Below are positions 16,448-23,902 of a stretch of 64,000 nt of DNA, piece after piece. The notes under the pieces are model-generated. The model had not been told where the DNA came from, made no database searches, and was given only the letters and a program-made list of their open reading frames with translations. The position numbers and the translations under genes are program-made. The number at the start of each line of letters is the position of its first letter. Position 1 is the stretch's first letter. Source of the DNA: CAISIP01 sp031396205 (GTDB lineage Bacteria; Pseudomonadota; Gammaproteobacteria; Burkholderiales; Burkholderiaceae_C); NCBI GenBank assembly GCA_031396205.1, contig JANNKH010000022.1, forward strand, positions 1 through 64,000, read 5' to 3'.

Positions 16448-18129
16448 GTTCCATGTTTCAACGACGACCCATTCCGGGCCATGCCGCCCTCGCGTTGGCG
16501 CTGGCGAGCGCGGCGGCCAGCGCCCTGTATCCCGCAACCGCGCTGGCCCAGGGCGAGCGTGAATCGCTGGTAGCCGTGCGTGAGACCACGCTGGCGCTGA
16601 TCGAGTTGCTGGTGGAAAACGGTACGCTCTCGCGCGAGAAGGCCGATGCGATGCTGGCGCAGGCCCGCGCGCGCGCCGCCGAGGCGCTGGCCCAGGCGCC
16701 ACAGCCCGAGACGCCGGTGGTACGGGTACCGTACGTGCCTCAAGTAGTGCGCGACCAGATCCGCAGCGAAATCAAGGAGGAGGTGCTGGCGCAGGCCAAG
16801 ATCGAACGCTGGGGCGTTCCGAATGCCACTGCGGAATGGACCGACCGCATATCCATCTCCGGCGACCTGCGCCTGCGCGCCCAGCGCGACCGGCCGGGCT
16901 CGAACAACCTGTCGCCCCAGGACTTCCTGGTCGCATCGCTCAGTGGCACCACGCGAGCGGCCGATTTCGCGACGGGCACTGCCACAGGACTGCCGACTGG
17001 CAGTACCCAGGACGACCTGGACCGCATGCGCCTGCGCGCCCGCCTGGGTATCAATGCCAAGATCAGCACCACCGTGACCGCCGGTCTGCGCCTGGCCACC
17101 GGCAGCAGCAGCGACCGTGTATCGACCAACCAGACGCTGGGCCAGAACTTCAACAAGTACCAGTTCCTGCTCGACCGCGCCTTCGTCAAGCTCGACCCGG
17201 TCGAATGGGCCAGCGTGAGCGCCGGGCGTTTTGCCAATCCCTGGTTCAGCACCGATCTGGTGTGGAGCGACAACCTCAATTTCGAGGGCGTGTCGGCCAA
17301 CGTCAAGTGGCCGCAGGACGCCGCGGCCACCTGGCGGCCGTACGCCACCCTTGGCTATTTCCCGGTCCGCCAATCCTCCGGTGCCGTGCGCAGCCGCGCC
17401 ATCCTGGGGGCCCAGGTCGGCGCGCAATGGGAACCGAGCGAACGCACCAGGGCCAAGTTTGGCCTGGCCCAATACAGCTTCAACAACTTCGCCGGCCAAA
17501 TCGACCCGGCCTACGACGCCATCTCCGGTCCGCAACGTGGTTATGGCCAGTACCAGTATGAAGCCGGCCTGCGCCAGCGCGGCAACACCTTGTTCCTCAC
17601 CAACAACCCGCAGGAACTTGCCGCCGGCCTGACCCCCGACAAGGCGCTGTGGGGCCAGGCATCCAAATTCCGGCCGCTGGCGCTGACGGCAGCGGTCGAG
17701 TTCTCGCACTTCGCACCCACCGTTGTCAGCCTGTCGGGCGAATTTGTGCGCAACACCGCCTTTGATCGGCAGGAGATTTTCAAGCGCACAGGCGTACAGG
17801 TCAGCGACGCGCATGCCAATGGCTACGGCGTGCGCGGCACTATCGGCGCGCAGCAGGTTCGTTATGCGGGTGACTGGCAGCTCAGTCTAGGCTATCGTTG
17901 GCTGGGCAGCGATGCTGTTCCCGATGCCTTCGTCGACAGTGACCTGGGCGGCGGAGGAACCAATGTGCGCGGCGTCACCGCCGCCGTGGTCTACGGCATC
18001 GCGCGTGACACCCAGCTGGGACTGCGGCTCCTGTCGGGCCGCACGATCTCGGCGCCGACGCTGCAGCCGGGCCAGAAGGACGGGTATTCGATCTTCAGCT
18101 GGCAGGTGGACCTGAATGTCAGCTTCTGA
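16444..18129 (+). CDS. Outer-membrane porin-like beta-barrel (putative porin family)
   Basis: 561 residues with a signal peptide ending near ALAQ (about 36). Residues about 38-80 are a short helical region (LIELLVENGTLSREKADAML), typical of the 'putative porin' family (PF16930 type) before the barrel. The rest alternates short strands with aromatic girdles (ISISGDLRLRAQRDRPG, FVKLDPVEWASVSAGRFANP) and ends in FSWQVDLNVSF, with the C-terminal Phe used by the Bam machinery. There is no TonB-dependent receptor plug domain. Its place in a TonB/ExbBD operon suggests it is the partner of the motor, which would be unusual. The next gene starts 14 nt before its stop. Confidence 0.82.
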   Translation: MSSMFQRRPIPGHAALALALASAAASALYPATALAQGERESLVAVRETTLALIELLVENGTLSREKADAMLAQARARAAEALAQAPQPETPVVRVPYVPQVVRDQIRSEIKEEVLAQAKIERWGVPNATAEWTDRISISGDLRLRAQRDRPGSNNLSPQDFLVASLSGTTRAADFATGTATGLPTGSTQDDLDRMRLRARLGINAKISTTVTAGLRLATGSSSDRVSTNQTLGQNFNKYQFLLDRAFVKLDPVEWASVSAGRFANPWFSTDLVWSDNLNFEGVSANVKWPQDAAATWRPYATLGYFPVRQSSGAVRSRAILGAQVGAQWEPSERTRAKFGLAQYSFNNFAGQIDPAYDAISGPQRGYGQYQYEAGLRQRGNTLFLTNNPQELAAGLTPDKALWGQASKFRPLALTAAVEFSHFAPTVVSLSGEFVRNTAFDRQEIFKRTGVQVSDAHANGYGVRGTIGAQQVRYAGDWQLSLGYRWLGSDAVPDAFVDSDLGGGGTNVRGVTAAVVYGIARDTQLGLRLLSGRTISAPTLQPGQKDGYSIFSWQVDLNVSF

Positions 18130-18847
18130 TCTGCCCCGACGATTGCCGCGCTACCTGGCCGCGCTGGCGTGCTGCGCAACGCTCGCGTCGGCTTTTGGCC
18201 AACAAGCCAGTCGCGAAGAGGAACAGGTACGGCGCTTGCGCCTGCAGGTGCAGCGCTTGCAACAGGACCTGGCGACCGAACGCACGGCCGCACAACAGGC
18301 CAAGGCCGAAACGGCGAGCGTTGCGGCAGAGCGCGATGCAGCTGCGACCGTACGCGATTCGGCCCAGGGGCAGCTGCGCAATGCCCGCTCGGCGATAGCG
18401 ACCGAGAAGGAGCGTAGCGCAACCCTGGAGCAGCAACTTGCAGCCGCGCAAAACCAGGCGGTCACGTTGCAGGCGCAGCTGGCGCAGTCGCAGGCACAAC
18501 TGCGCGCCAGCGGCGAGCTGGTGATCACGATGCGCGCCGACGCCAACGCGCTGCAACAGCGGCTGCAGGCGCGTGACACCGCCTACGGCGAACTGCAAAC
18601 CCGCCACGTACGCCAGGCCGATGGCCTGCGCATCTGCATCGCGAGCAACCTGGCGCTGCGCGACATCGGAACGGATCTGCTGCAGCGGTATGCCAACAAG
18701 ACCGTAGCCGAGGTGGTGGCGCAGAACGAACCCTTCCTGCAGTTTCAGCGTGTGAAGCTCGAGAACCTTTTGCAGGGTTATGAGGACAGGCTCGACCAAC
18801 TGGCCGTTCCGCCCGCCGCAGCCAAGGTGCCCGCCCGTGCCCCCTGA
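18116..18847 (+). CDS. Periplasmic coiled-coil protein of unknown function
   Basis: 243 residues with an N-terminal signal peptide (about 1-28, ending ASAFG). Residues about 30-165 form a long coiled coil rich in Gln, Ala, Arg and Glu (SREEEQVRRLRLQVQRLQQD). A small C-terminal domain (ADGLRICIASNLALRDIGTD, VVAQNEPFLQFQRVKLENLL) follows. No enzymatic motif is seen. It overlaps the porin gene by 14 nt and the ankyrin gene by 11 nt. By analogy with periplasmic adaptors it could bridge motor and barrel; this is inference. Confidence 0.75.
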   Translation: MSASDLPRRLPRYLAALACCATLASAFGQQASREEEQVRRLRLQVQRLQQDLATERTAAQQAKAETASVAAERDAAATVRDSAQGQLRNARSAIATEKERSATLEQQLAAAQNQAVTLQAQLAQSQAQLRASGELVITMRADANALQQRLQARDTAYGELQTRHVRQADGLRICIASNLALRDIGTDLLQRYANKTVAEVVAQNEPFLQFQRVKLENLLQGYEDRLDQLAVPPAAAKVPARAP

Positions 18848-19559
18848 ATCCACCGGCTCCTCCTTGCTGCGACTGGGCGCAGCGATGCTGCTCTACGGCA
18901 TGGCGGCCAACCTGGCATGGGCCGAGGAGGAGGATCGTGCATTGCAGGGTTTTGCCCGACCGGCACCCGCGGCCGTGCGCAAGGCACCGGTGCTGCCGCT
19001 CGAGTGGGAACGCAGTCTGCTGGCGCCCGATCGCTTCGGCCCGCCGCTGCTGCGCGCCGGCGACGCGGCGCTGCTCGCTGCGGCCCGCCAGTCGCGCTGG
19101 ACGGAGGTACTGGAACTGCTCAAGAGCGGTCGTTCGGGCGCCAACGCGCAGGACGATATCCACGGCAATGCACTGGTCATGGCCGCACGCGCCGGCCGGG
19201 AAGACGTGGTGCGCGACCTGCTCCGACGCGGCGCCAATTCCGAGCGGCTGGGCGAAGACGGATTCACGCCGCTGGGCATCGCCGCGTTTGCAGGCCATCG
19301 CGCCATTGTGCGCGTGCTGCTGCGTGCCGGCGCGGACCCTGTGCGCATGGGTGCGACCGGGCAGACCGCATTGCATCTGGCCGCCGTGACCGGTCGCACC
19401 GGTGTCATGCAGGCGCTGCTGCAAGCCCGTGTCGACATTGAGGTACTCAACAGCCAGCGTGAAACCGCACTGGACGTGGCCGCAGGCGCCGGCCAGCAGG
19501 ATGCAATGGATCTGCTGATCAAGGCCGGCGCCGATCTGCAACGGGCCGGCCGTCGCTGA
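18837..19559 (+). CDS. Exported ankyrin-repeat protein
   Basis: 240 residues from a GTG at 18837 that overlaps the previous gene by 11 nt; an ATG at 18885 is the alternative. The N-terminus (SLLRLGAAMLLYGMAANLAW then AEEE) is a signal peptide or anchor. Residues about 85-235 are four to five ankyrin repeats (GNALVMAARAGREDVVRDLL, GFTPLGIAAFAGHRAIVRVL, GQTALHLAAVTGRTGVMQAL, RETALDVAAGAGQQDAMDLL). It probably binds another protein in the periplasm. Last gene of the TonB-type operon; the second flanking hairpin begins 6 nt after the stop. Confidence 0.85.
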   Translation: MPPESTGSSLLRLGAAMLLYGMAANLAWAEEEDRALQGFARPAPAAVRKAPVLPLEWERSLLAPDRFGPPLLRAGDAALLAAARQSRWTEVLELLKSGRSGANAQDDIHGNALVMAARAGREDVVRDLLRRGANSERLGEDGFTPLGIAAFAGHRAIVRVLLRAGADPVRMGATGQTALHLAAVTGRTGVMQALLQARVDIEVLNSQRETALDVAAGAGQQDAMDLLIKAGADLQRAGRR

Positions 19560-19564
19560 CTCTT

Positions 19565-19584
19565 CATGGTCCGAAAGAACCATG
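19565..19584. repeat. 20-nt hairpin, copy B (inverted relative to copy A)
   Basis: CATGGTCCGAAAGAACCATG is the exact reverse complement of 12835-12854. It lies 6 nt after the stop of the last gene of the operon. It may stop transcription or stabilise the 3' end, but there is no T tract. Confidence 0.7.
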
Positions 19585-19790
19585 AATCGGAGTGGGTCCG
19601 AGGTGATGCTGTCATCTACACCAGGCAAGCTCACCGACATTACAAGAAGCTGGCCGCAAAGAGCCAAACGGACTACACATTGGACCCCTTTCAGCTCGCC
19701 CCGGTCACATGTGCTATCTAAAGTCCCCTTGACGACTGAAACACAGTTTGTCCGATTTTCAAACCGATCCCTACAAGGAGTAAAGAAAGC

Positions 19791-20681
19791 ATGAAACTCA
19801 AACTCAACACGGTGGCAATGGCTATCGCAATCACTCTGGCCACCGGCACGGCCAGTGCCGCAATTGACCCCATCGGCGCAGGCAGCCTGGGTAACGGCTC
19901 CGTGCTGTTCGTTGCACTGGACGCCAACAGCAACACCGCGCTGACCGTGGACCTTGGCCTGAACATAGCGGACTTCATTTCCGGCGCATCGCGCACGCTG
20001 GCGGGCACTTCCATCACCTGGAACTTTGGCACTAACACGGTCAACGATGCTGCCATCACCGGCAACAGCTGGGATGCAGCCTTCAATACCTTCAAGAACA
20101 CGCAAGCCGGTGGTGACTTGCGCTGGGGCGTGGTCTCGGGCGACAGCGTTAACGGCGCCAGCGTCACGGCAAGCAATTCGCTTGTGGGTCGCGGCATATT
20201 GGCCACGGGAAATCCGACCGTGACCGAGATGACCAATGCCAACACCAGTTCCCCGACTGGCAACGCGCTGGGAGTCCTCAACAACTACTACGCCGCCGTG
20301 TCCAACTTCGGCAACTTGATCTCGGCCAACAACGGCGCTGCCGCGACCGACTCCTCCTCCGGAGCGGGCGGGGCAGGCTATGTCGGCACCAACATGAGAG
20401 ACAACTTCGGCGGCTTCCTCACCTGGAGCTATCTGGTCGGACAGAACGAGACTTCGGCCTTCCAATACCAGCAGCAAGTCGTGGCCAACCCGGTGGTGTT
20501 TCAGATCGGTGATCCGTTTGGCACGGACGCCTTCTCGGCGAATGCCGGAACCTTCGCGTTCAATGTCGACAGTGGCCAATTGTCATTCAACGTGAGCGCC
20601 ATACCCGAAGCCGAAACCTACGCCATGCTGTTGGCGGGTCTGGCCGTGATCGGGTCGATCGTCCGTCGCCGCAAGTCCTGA
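19791..20681 (+). CDS. PEP-CTERM-type exported protein with variant PEA motif
   Basis: 296 residues with a signal peptide (MKLKLNTVAMAIAITLATGT then ASA). The body is rich in Asn, Ser, Gly and Thr. The C-terminus AIPEAETYAMLLAGLAVIGS followed by IVRRRKS has the layout of a PEP-CTERM sorting signal (motif, hydrophobic helix, Arg cluster), but the third residue of the motif is Ala. PEP-CTERM proteins are exported, processed by exosortase and often placed in the extracellular matrix. The ATG is preceded by AAGGAG. No exosortase gene is in the window. Confidence 0.85.
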   Translation: MKLKLNTVAMAIAITLATGTASAAIDPIGAGSLGNGSVLFVALDANSNTALTVDLGLNIADFISGASRTLAGTSITWNFGTNTVNDAAITGNSWDAAFNTFKNTQAGGDLRWGVVSGDSVNGASVTASNSLVGRGILATGNPTVTEMTNANTSSPTGNALGVLNNYYAAVSNFGNLISANNGAAATDSSSGAGGAGYVGTNMRDNFGGFLTWSYLVGQNETSAFQYQQQVVANPVVFQIGDPFGTDAFSANAGTFAFNVDSGQLSFNVSAIPEAETYAMLLAGLAVIGSIVRRRKS

Positions 20682-20726
20682 GCAAAGTCCCGGCCGCAGG
20701 AAGCGGCGTCATTTCGAAACTCAAGT

Positions 20727-20755
20727 GCCCCGAGCACAAACGGGGCGAGCCTTTT
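20727..20755 (+). terminator. Intrinsic terminator after the PEP-CTERM gene
   Basis: Stem GCCCCG / CGGGGC with an 8-nt loop (20727-20746), followed by GAGCCTTTT and, a little later, CTTTTT. It lies 46 bp after the stop of the gene at 20681 and 26 bp before the next start, so read-through is possible. Confidence 0.6.
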
Positions 20756-20780
20756 CACGTCTTTTTCTGGAGATTTTTTC

Positions 20781-22058
20781 ATGAAACTATCCAAAGTAAT
20801 GCTGGCTGTTGCCACACTGGCCGTCAGCGCCTCTGCCATGGCCGCTCCTGCGAGCAGCCGTATCGCCATCTCGGCCGGCGCATCCGCGACCCGGATCAAC
20901 CTGATCACTGCGGTGAGCAACTTGTGCGTCAGTGGCGGTGGCGTCGCATCGTCGCTGGGTTCTGGCAACTTCCGCGCAATCGTTTGCGCCGACACAGCCG
21001 TCACCGAAGGCGCCGCAGGAACTTATGTATCCAAGCCGAACGCGAATTTCAGGAACTTCGCTGGTACCAATTTCGCCGAGTTCCGCTTCAACACCGAAGG
21101 CTCGTTCAGCGCCGTGCTGATTCTCAACGGCGCAACCCCGCAGGTGCGCGATCCCGCCGCTGCTGCGGCCAGCGCTGTCTATCCTGCTGGCTCGGTCATC
21201 GTCGGTGGACTGCTGGACATTGCTCCTGATCTAGGTTTCCCTCCCGCGACCATAGGTACCAACACGCTGTTCCCGGCAACGGCAGTGGGCATCGCCCAAA
21301 CGTTTGGTGTAGCGGTCAGCAGTTCGCTCTACGGCCAGATGTTCAATGACCAAAAGGCTACAGGTTTTCTTCCGGCCGCATGCGTTGTAGGTGACACTGC
21401 CTTGCCCTATTGCGTTCCCTCCATTGGCGCGGCTCAAATGGCAACGATCATGGCGGATAACCCGTTCAACGCGGCTTATACCAAAGGCGCGAACTTTCTG
21501 GCCAGCACGATCCCCTCAGGTGACGAACTGCGCTATATCCGTCGCGTAGACAACTCCGGCACCCAGGCTTCGGCGCAGAACTATTTCCTGGGCCTGCCTT
21601 GCTCCAAGAACGAATTGGCGATCACGCCGCAACCCACGACCGACGACGAAGCGGGTGGTCTGAGGGACGCCCTGATCGGCGCCATCCGCGTGCTGGCAGC
21701 TCCCGGTACCGGCGACGTCATTGCCGAACTGGCCGGTGCAGGCTACAGCATCGGCGTCGTGTCCGGCGAAAACATCCCGGCCGGCAACTGGCGCTGGCTG
21801 CGGGTCAACGGCGCCAACATGGCGGAGAACGCCAATCCGGCGGGCAACAGCAACACGGCCACGATGAAAAGCGGCAAGTACGACTTCTTCTTCGAGAGCG
21901 TCTACATGGGCGGCAGCGCAGCCGGCAATGCGTTCTGGAGCACGGTGTCCACCACGTTGAACACCTTGCCCGGGCTGCCTGGCCTGGTCAACAATGCCGA
22001 CCTGACGGCCGGCTATTCCAAGGGCGGCCTGGCTTGCGCGCGCCCGGCGTCGAACTGA
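20781..22058 (+). CDS. Exported protein of unknown function (possible periplasmic-binding-like fold)
   Basis: 425 residues with a clear signal peptide (MKLSKVMLAVATLAVSASAM then AA). The mature start RIAISAGASATRINLITAVS resembles the opening of a group of secreted PstS-like proteins of betaproteobacteria. Later segments (YIRRVDNSGTQASAQNYFLG, FFFESVYMGG) fit a two-lobed binding-protein pattern, but I cannot assign the family firmly. There are four or more Cys, some possibly paired (LCVSGG, IVCAD, ACVVG, YCVPS). No PEP-CTERM. It lies between two terminators, so it is probably transcribed mainly on its own. Confidence 0.6.
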   Translation: MKLSKVMLAVATLAVSASAMAAPASSRIAISAGASATRINLITAVSNLCVSGGGVASSLGSGNFRAIVCADTAVTEGAAGTYVSKPNANFRNFAGTNFAEFRFNTEGSFSAVLILNGATPQVRDPAAAAASAVYPAGSVIVGGLLDIAPDLGFPPATIGTNTLFPATAVGIAQTFGVAVSSSLYGQMFNDQKATGFLPAACVVGDTALPYCVPSIGAAQMATIMADNPFNAAYTKGANFLASTIPSGDELRYIRRVDNSGTQASAQNYFLGLPCSKNELAITPQPTTDDEAGGLRDALIGAIRVLAAPGTGDVIAELAGAGYSIGVVSGENIPAGNWRWLRVNGANMAENANPAGNSNTATMKSGKYDFFFESVYMGGSAAGNAFWSTVSTTLNTLPGLPGLVNNADLTAGYSKGGLACARPASN

Positions 22059-22156
22059 CAGCCGGTCCAACGGTCCGTTGCGATGCGCCAAGCGCTCGGA
22101 CGGCAGGTTGAACCCCGTCCCAGGCGACCCGGGAATCCCCGGGTGGTCTGGCGACA

Positions 22157-22184
22157 GGCCCCTTCGGGGGCCATTTCTCTTTTT
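22157..22184 (+). terminator. Strong intrinsic terminator
   Basis: Stem GGCCCC / GGGGCC with a stable TTCG loop (22157-22172), then ATTTCTCTTTTT. It ends transcription after the exported-protein gene (stop 22058) and insulates the following two-partner secretion genes. Confidence 0.85.
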
Positions 22185-22192
22185 GCACTATC

Positions 22193-23848
22193 TTGATTTT
22201 TCACATCCTTTTTCTGTATCCGCGCATGCTCGCCTGTGCTTTGGCCATCGGCGTGATGGCATGGCACGCAAGTGCTGCCGCGCAGACCGCCGCCACCGGT
22301 AGCGCGGCATCTGTGGAACCGCGCTTCGACATTCTTGCCTACGTCGTGGAAGGCGATACCGTGCTTGGCAGCGATGCCATTGAACGCGCCGTCTATGCTT
22401 TCCTGGGTCCCCAGAAAACCGCTGCCGATGCCGAAGGTGCGCGCAAGGCTCTGGAAAAGGCCTACCAGGACGCCGGCTTTCTGAGCGTCAACGTCGTATT
22501 GCCGGCGCAGCGCGTGGACAACGCCAGCAGCGAGTTGCGCCTGCAGGTGGTGCAGGCGGCGGTCGACAAGCTGCGCGTCACCGGTGCGCAGTTCAGCCTG
22601 CCCAGCCGCATCCGTGATGCCGTTCCCAGCCTGGCGCCGGGCGTCGTACCGAACTTCAACGACATGCAGGAGGAACTTGGCCAGCTGTCGCGCGAAAGCG
22701 GCGATCGCGAGATCACACCCATCATCGCGGCGGCCGACCGTCCGGGCGCCATGAACGTCGAGCTCAAGGTGCAGGACAAGCTGCCCTTGCACTACTCGGT
22801 CGAACTCAACAACAAGCAGTCGCAGAACACCCGGGCTGGCCGGATCGAGGCCGGCATCAGCTACGACAACCTGTTCCAGCGCGGTCATTCGGTCGGACTG
22901 AACTGGCTCTATTCCCCGTACCGGCCCAGCGAAGCCAACATCCTGTCACTCGCCTATCAGTTCCCCCTGGGAGGCCAGGGCGACAGACTGAGCTTGTCAG
23001 CGTTGCATTCGGACAGCAACACGCCCACGCCGCTGGGAGGCGCCACAGTGGCGCGCGGTGACACCTTGCGATTGCGCTGGCGCGACGCGCTGCCGGGTCT
23101 CGACGGTCTCGATCATGCCCTGGCTTGGGGCATTACCCTGCGCAACCTGAAAGACAGCAACCAGGCCGTGGGTGGATTCACCGTTGCTGCGCCATTGCTG
23201 CGTTACCCCACGTTCAATGTCGGCTACGAACTGGACCTGTCGGGACCGGTCGTGGGCGATGTTGCCGGCCGCAACACCCGTCTGCAAGCCGACCTGACCG
23301 TGAGCCTGCCCGGGCTCAGCGGCCGCAATGTCGATTGCAACGGCGTCATGCTGGACCAATTTGGCTGCAAGCGCAGTGCGGCCCAGCCCGGCTTCCAGGT
23401 GCTGGGACTGAGCCTGACCCATCGCGAGCCGTTCGGCGGATGGTCGCTGAACGCCCGCCTGCAAGCGCAACTGGCGGACGCCCCTTTGATACCTTCCGAG
23501 CAGGTCGTTTACGGTGGTTTCGATTCGGTCCGCGGCTACGACGAAGGCGAACAGGCCGGCGACCTGGGTGCTGCCCTGCGGCTGGAGCTGCAGACGCCCG
23601 GCTGGGCCCCCAGCGACCGGATCGCACTGCGCGCACTGGCGTTCTACGACCGCGCCACACTGCGCCGGCTTGAACCCCTGCCCTCCGAACAGGCCCGTGT
23701 GAACATCGCCAGCGCCGGCGTCGGCCTGATGCTGGAATCGTCGTTCGGCCTGCGCGCCACTGTGTATTGGGCGCGCATTTTGCCGCGTGGCGGCAATACC
23801 AATGGTCGTACCCAGCGCTGGGAATTCGCGCTGCGCCAGGCTTTCTGA
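22193..23848 (+). CDS. Two-partner secretion transporter TpsB (ShlB/FhaC/HecB family)
   Basis: 551 residues with a hydrophobic leader (MLACALAIGVMAWHASAAAQ). Residues about 45-200 hold POTRA-type domains (FDILAYVVEGDTVLGSDAIE, AYQDAGFLSVNVVLPAQRVD). The C-terminal part is a 16-strand barrel with the usual loop motif VRGYDEGE (VYGGFDSVRGYDEGEQ) and the terminal EFALRQAF ending in Phe. TpsB barrels in the outer membrane export a dedicated TpsA partner. The start could also be the ATG at 22226. The partner tpsA begins 54 nt downstream. Confidence 0.92.
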   Translation: MIFHILFLYPRMLACALAIGVMAWHASAAAQTAATGSAASVEPRFDILAYVVEGDTVLGSDAIERAVYAFLGPQKTAADAEGARKALEKAYQDAGFLSVNVVLPAQRVDNASSELRLQVVQAAVDKLRVTGAQFSLPSRIRDAVPSLAPGVVPNFNDMQEELGQLSRESGDREITPIIAAADRPGAMNVELKVQDKLPLHYSVELNNKQSQNTRAGRIEAGISYDNLFQRGHSVGLNWLYSPYRPSEANILSLAYQFPLGGQGDRLSLSALHSDSNTPTPLGGATVARGDTLRLRWRDALPGLDGLDHALAWGITLRNLKDSNQAVGGFTVAAPLLRYPTFNVGYELDLSGPVVGDVAGRNTRLQADLTVSLPGLSGRNVDCNGVMLDQFGCKRSAAQPGFQVLGLSLTHREPFGGWSLNARLQAQLADAPLIPSEQVVYGGFDSVRGYDEGEQAGDLGAALRLELQTPGWAPSDRIALRALAFYDRATLRRLEPLPSEQARVNIASAGVGLMLESSFGLRATVYWARILPRGGNTNGRTQRWEFALRQAF

Positions 23849-23902
23849 CGCTGCCGCCAATTCACCTTGCCGCACCCGCGACCACAAAAAGGATCCGCGA
23901 CC

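Noticed and set aside
13038..19559. A Zorya-like antiphage system, because of the ExbB/MotA-type motor
   Set aside because: No helicase, nuclease or other cytoplasmic effector is present; the partners are periplasmic or outer-membrane proteins.
19609..19627. Pho box upstream of the PEP-CTERM gene (CTGTCAT)
   Set aside because: Only one half-site matches; the second half is poor, so it is not counted as a Pho box.
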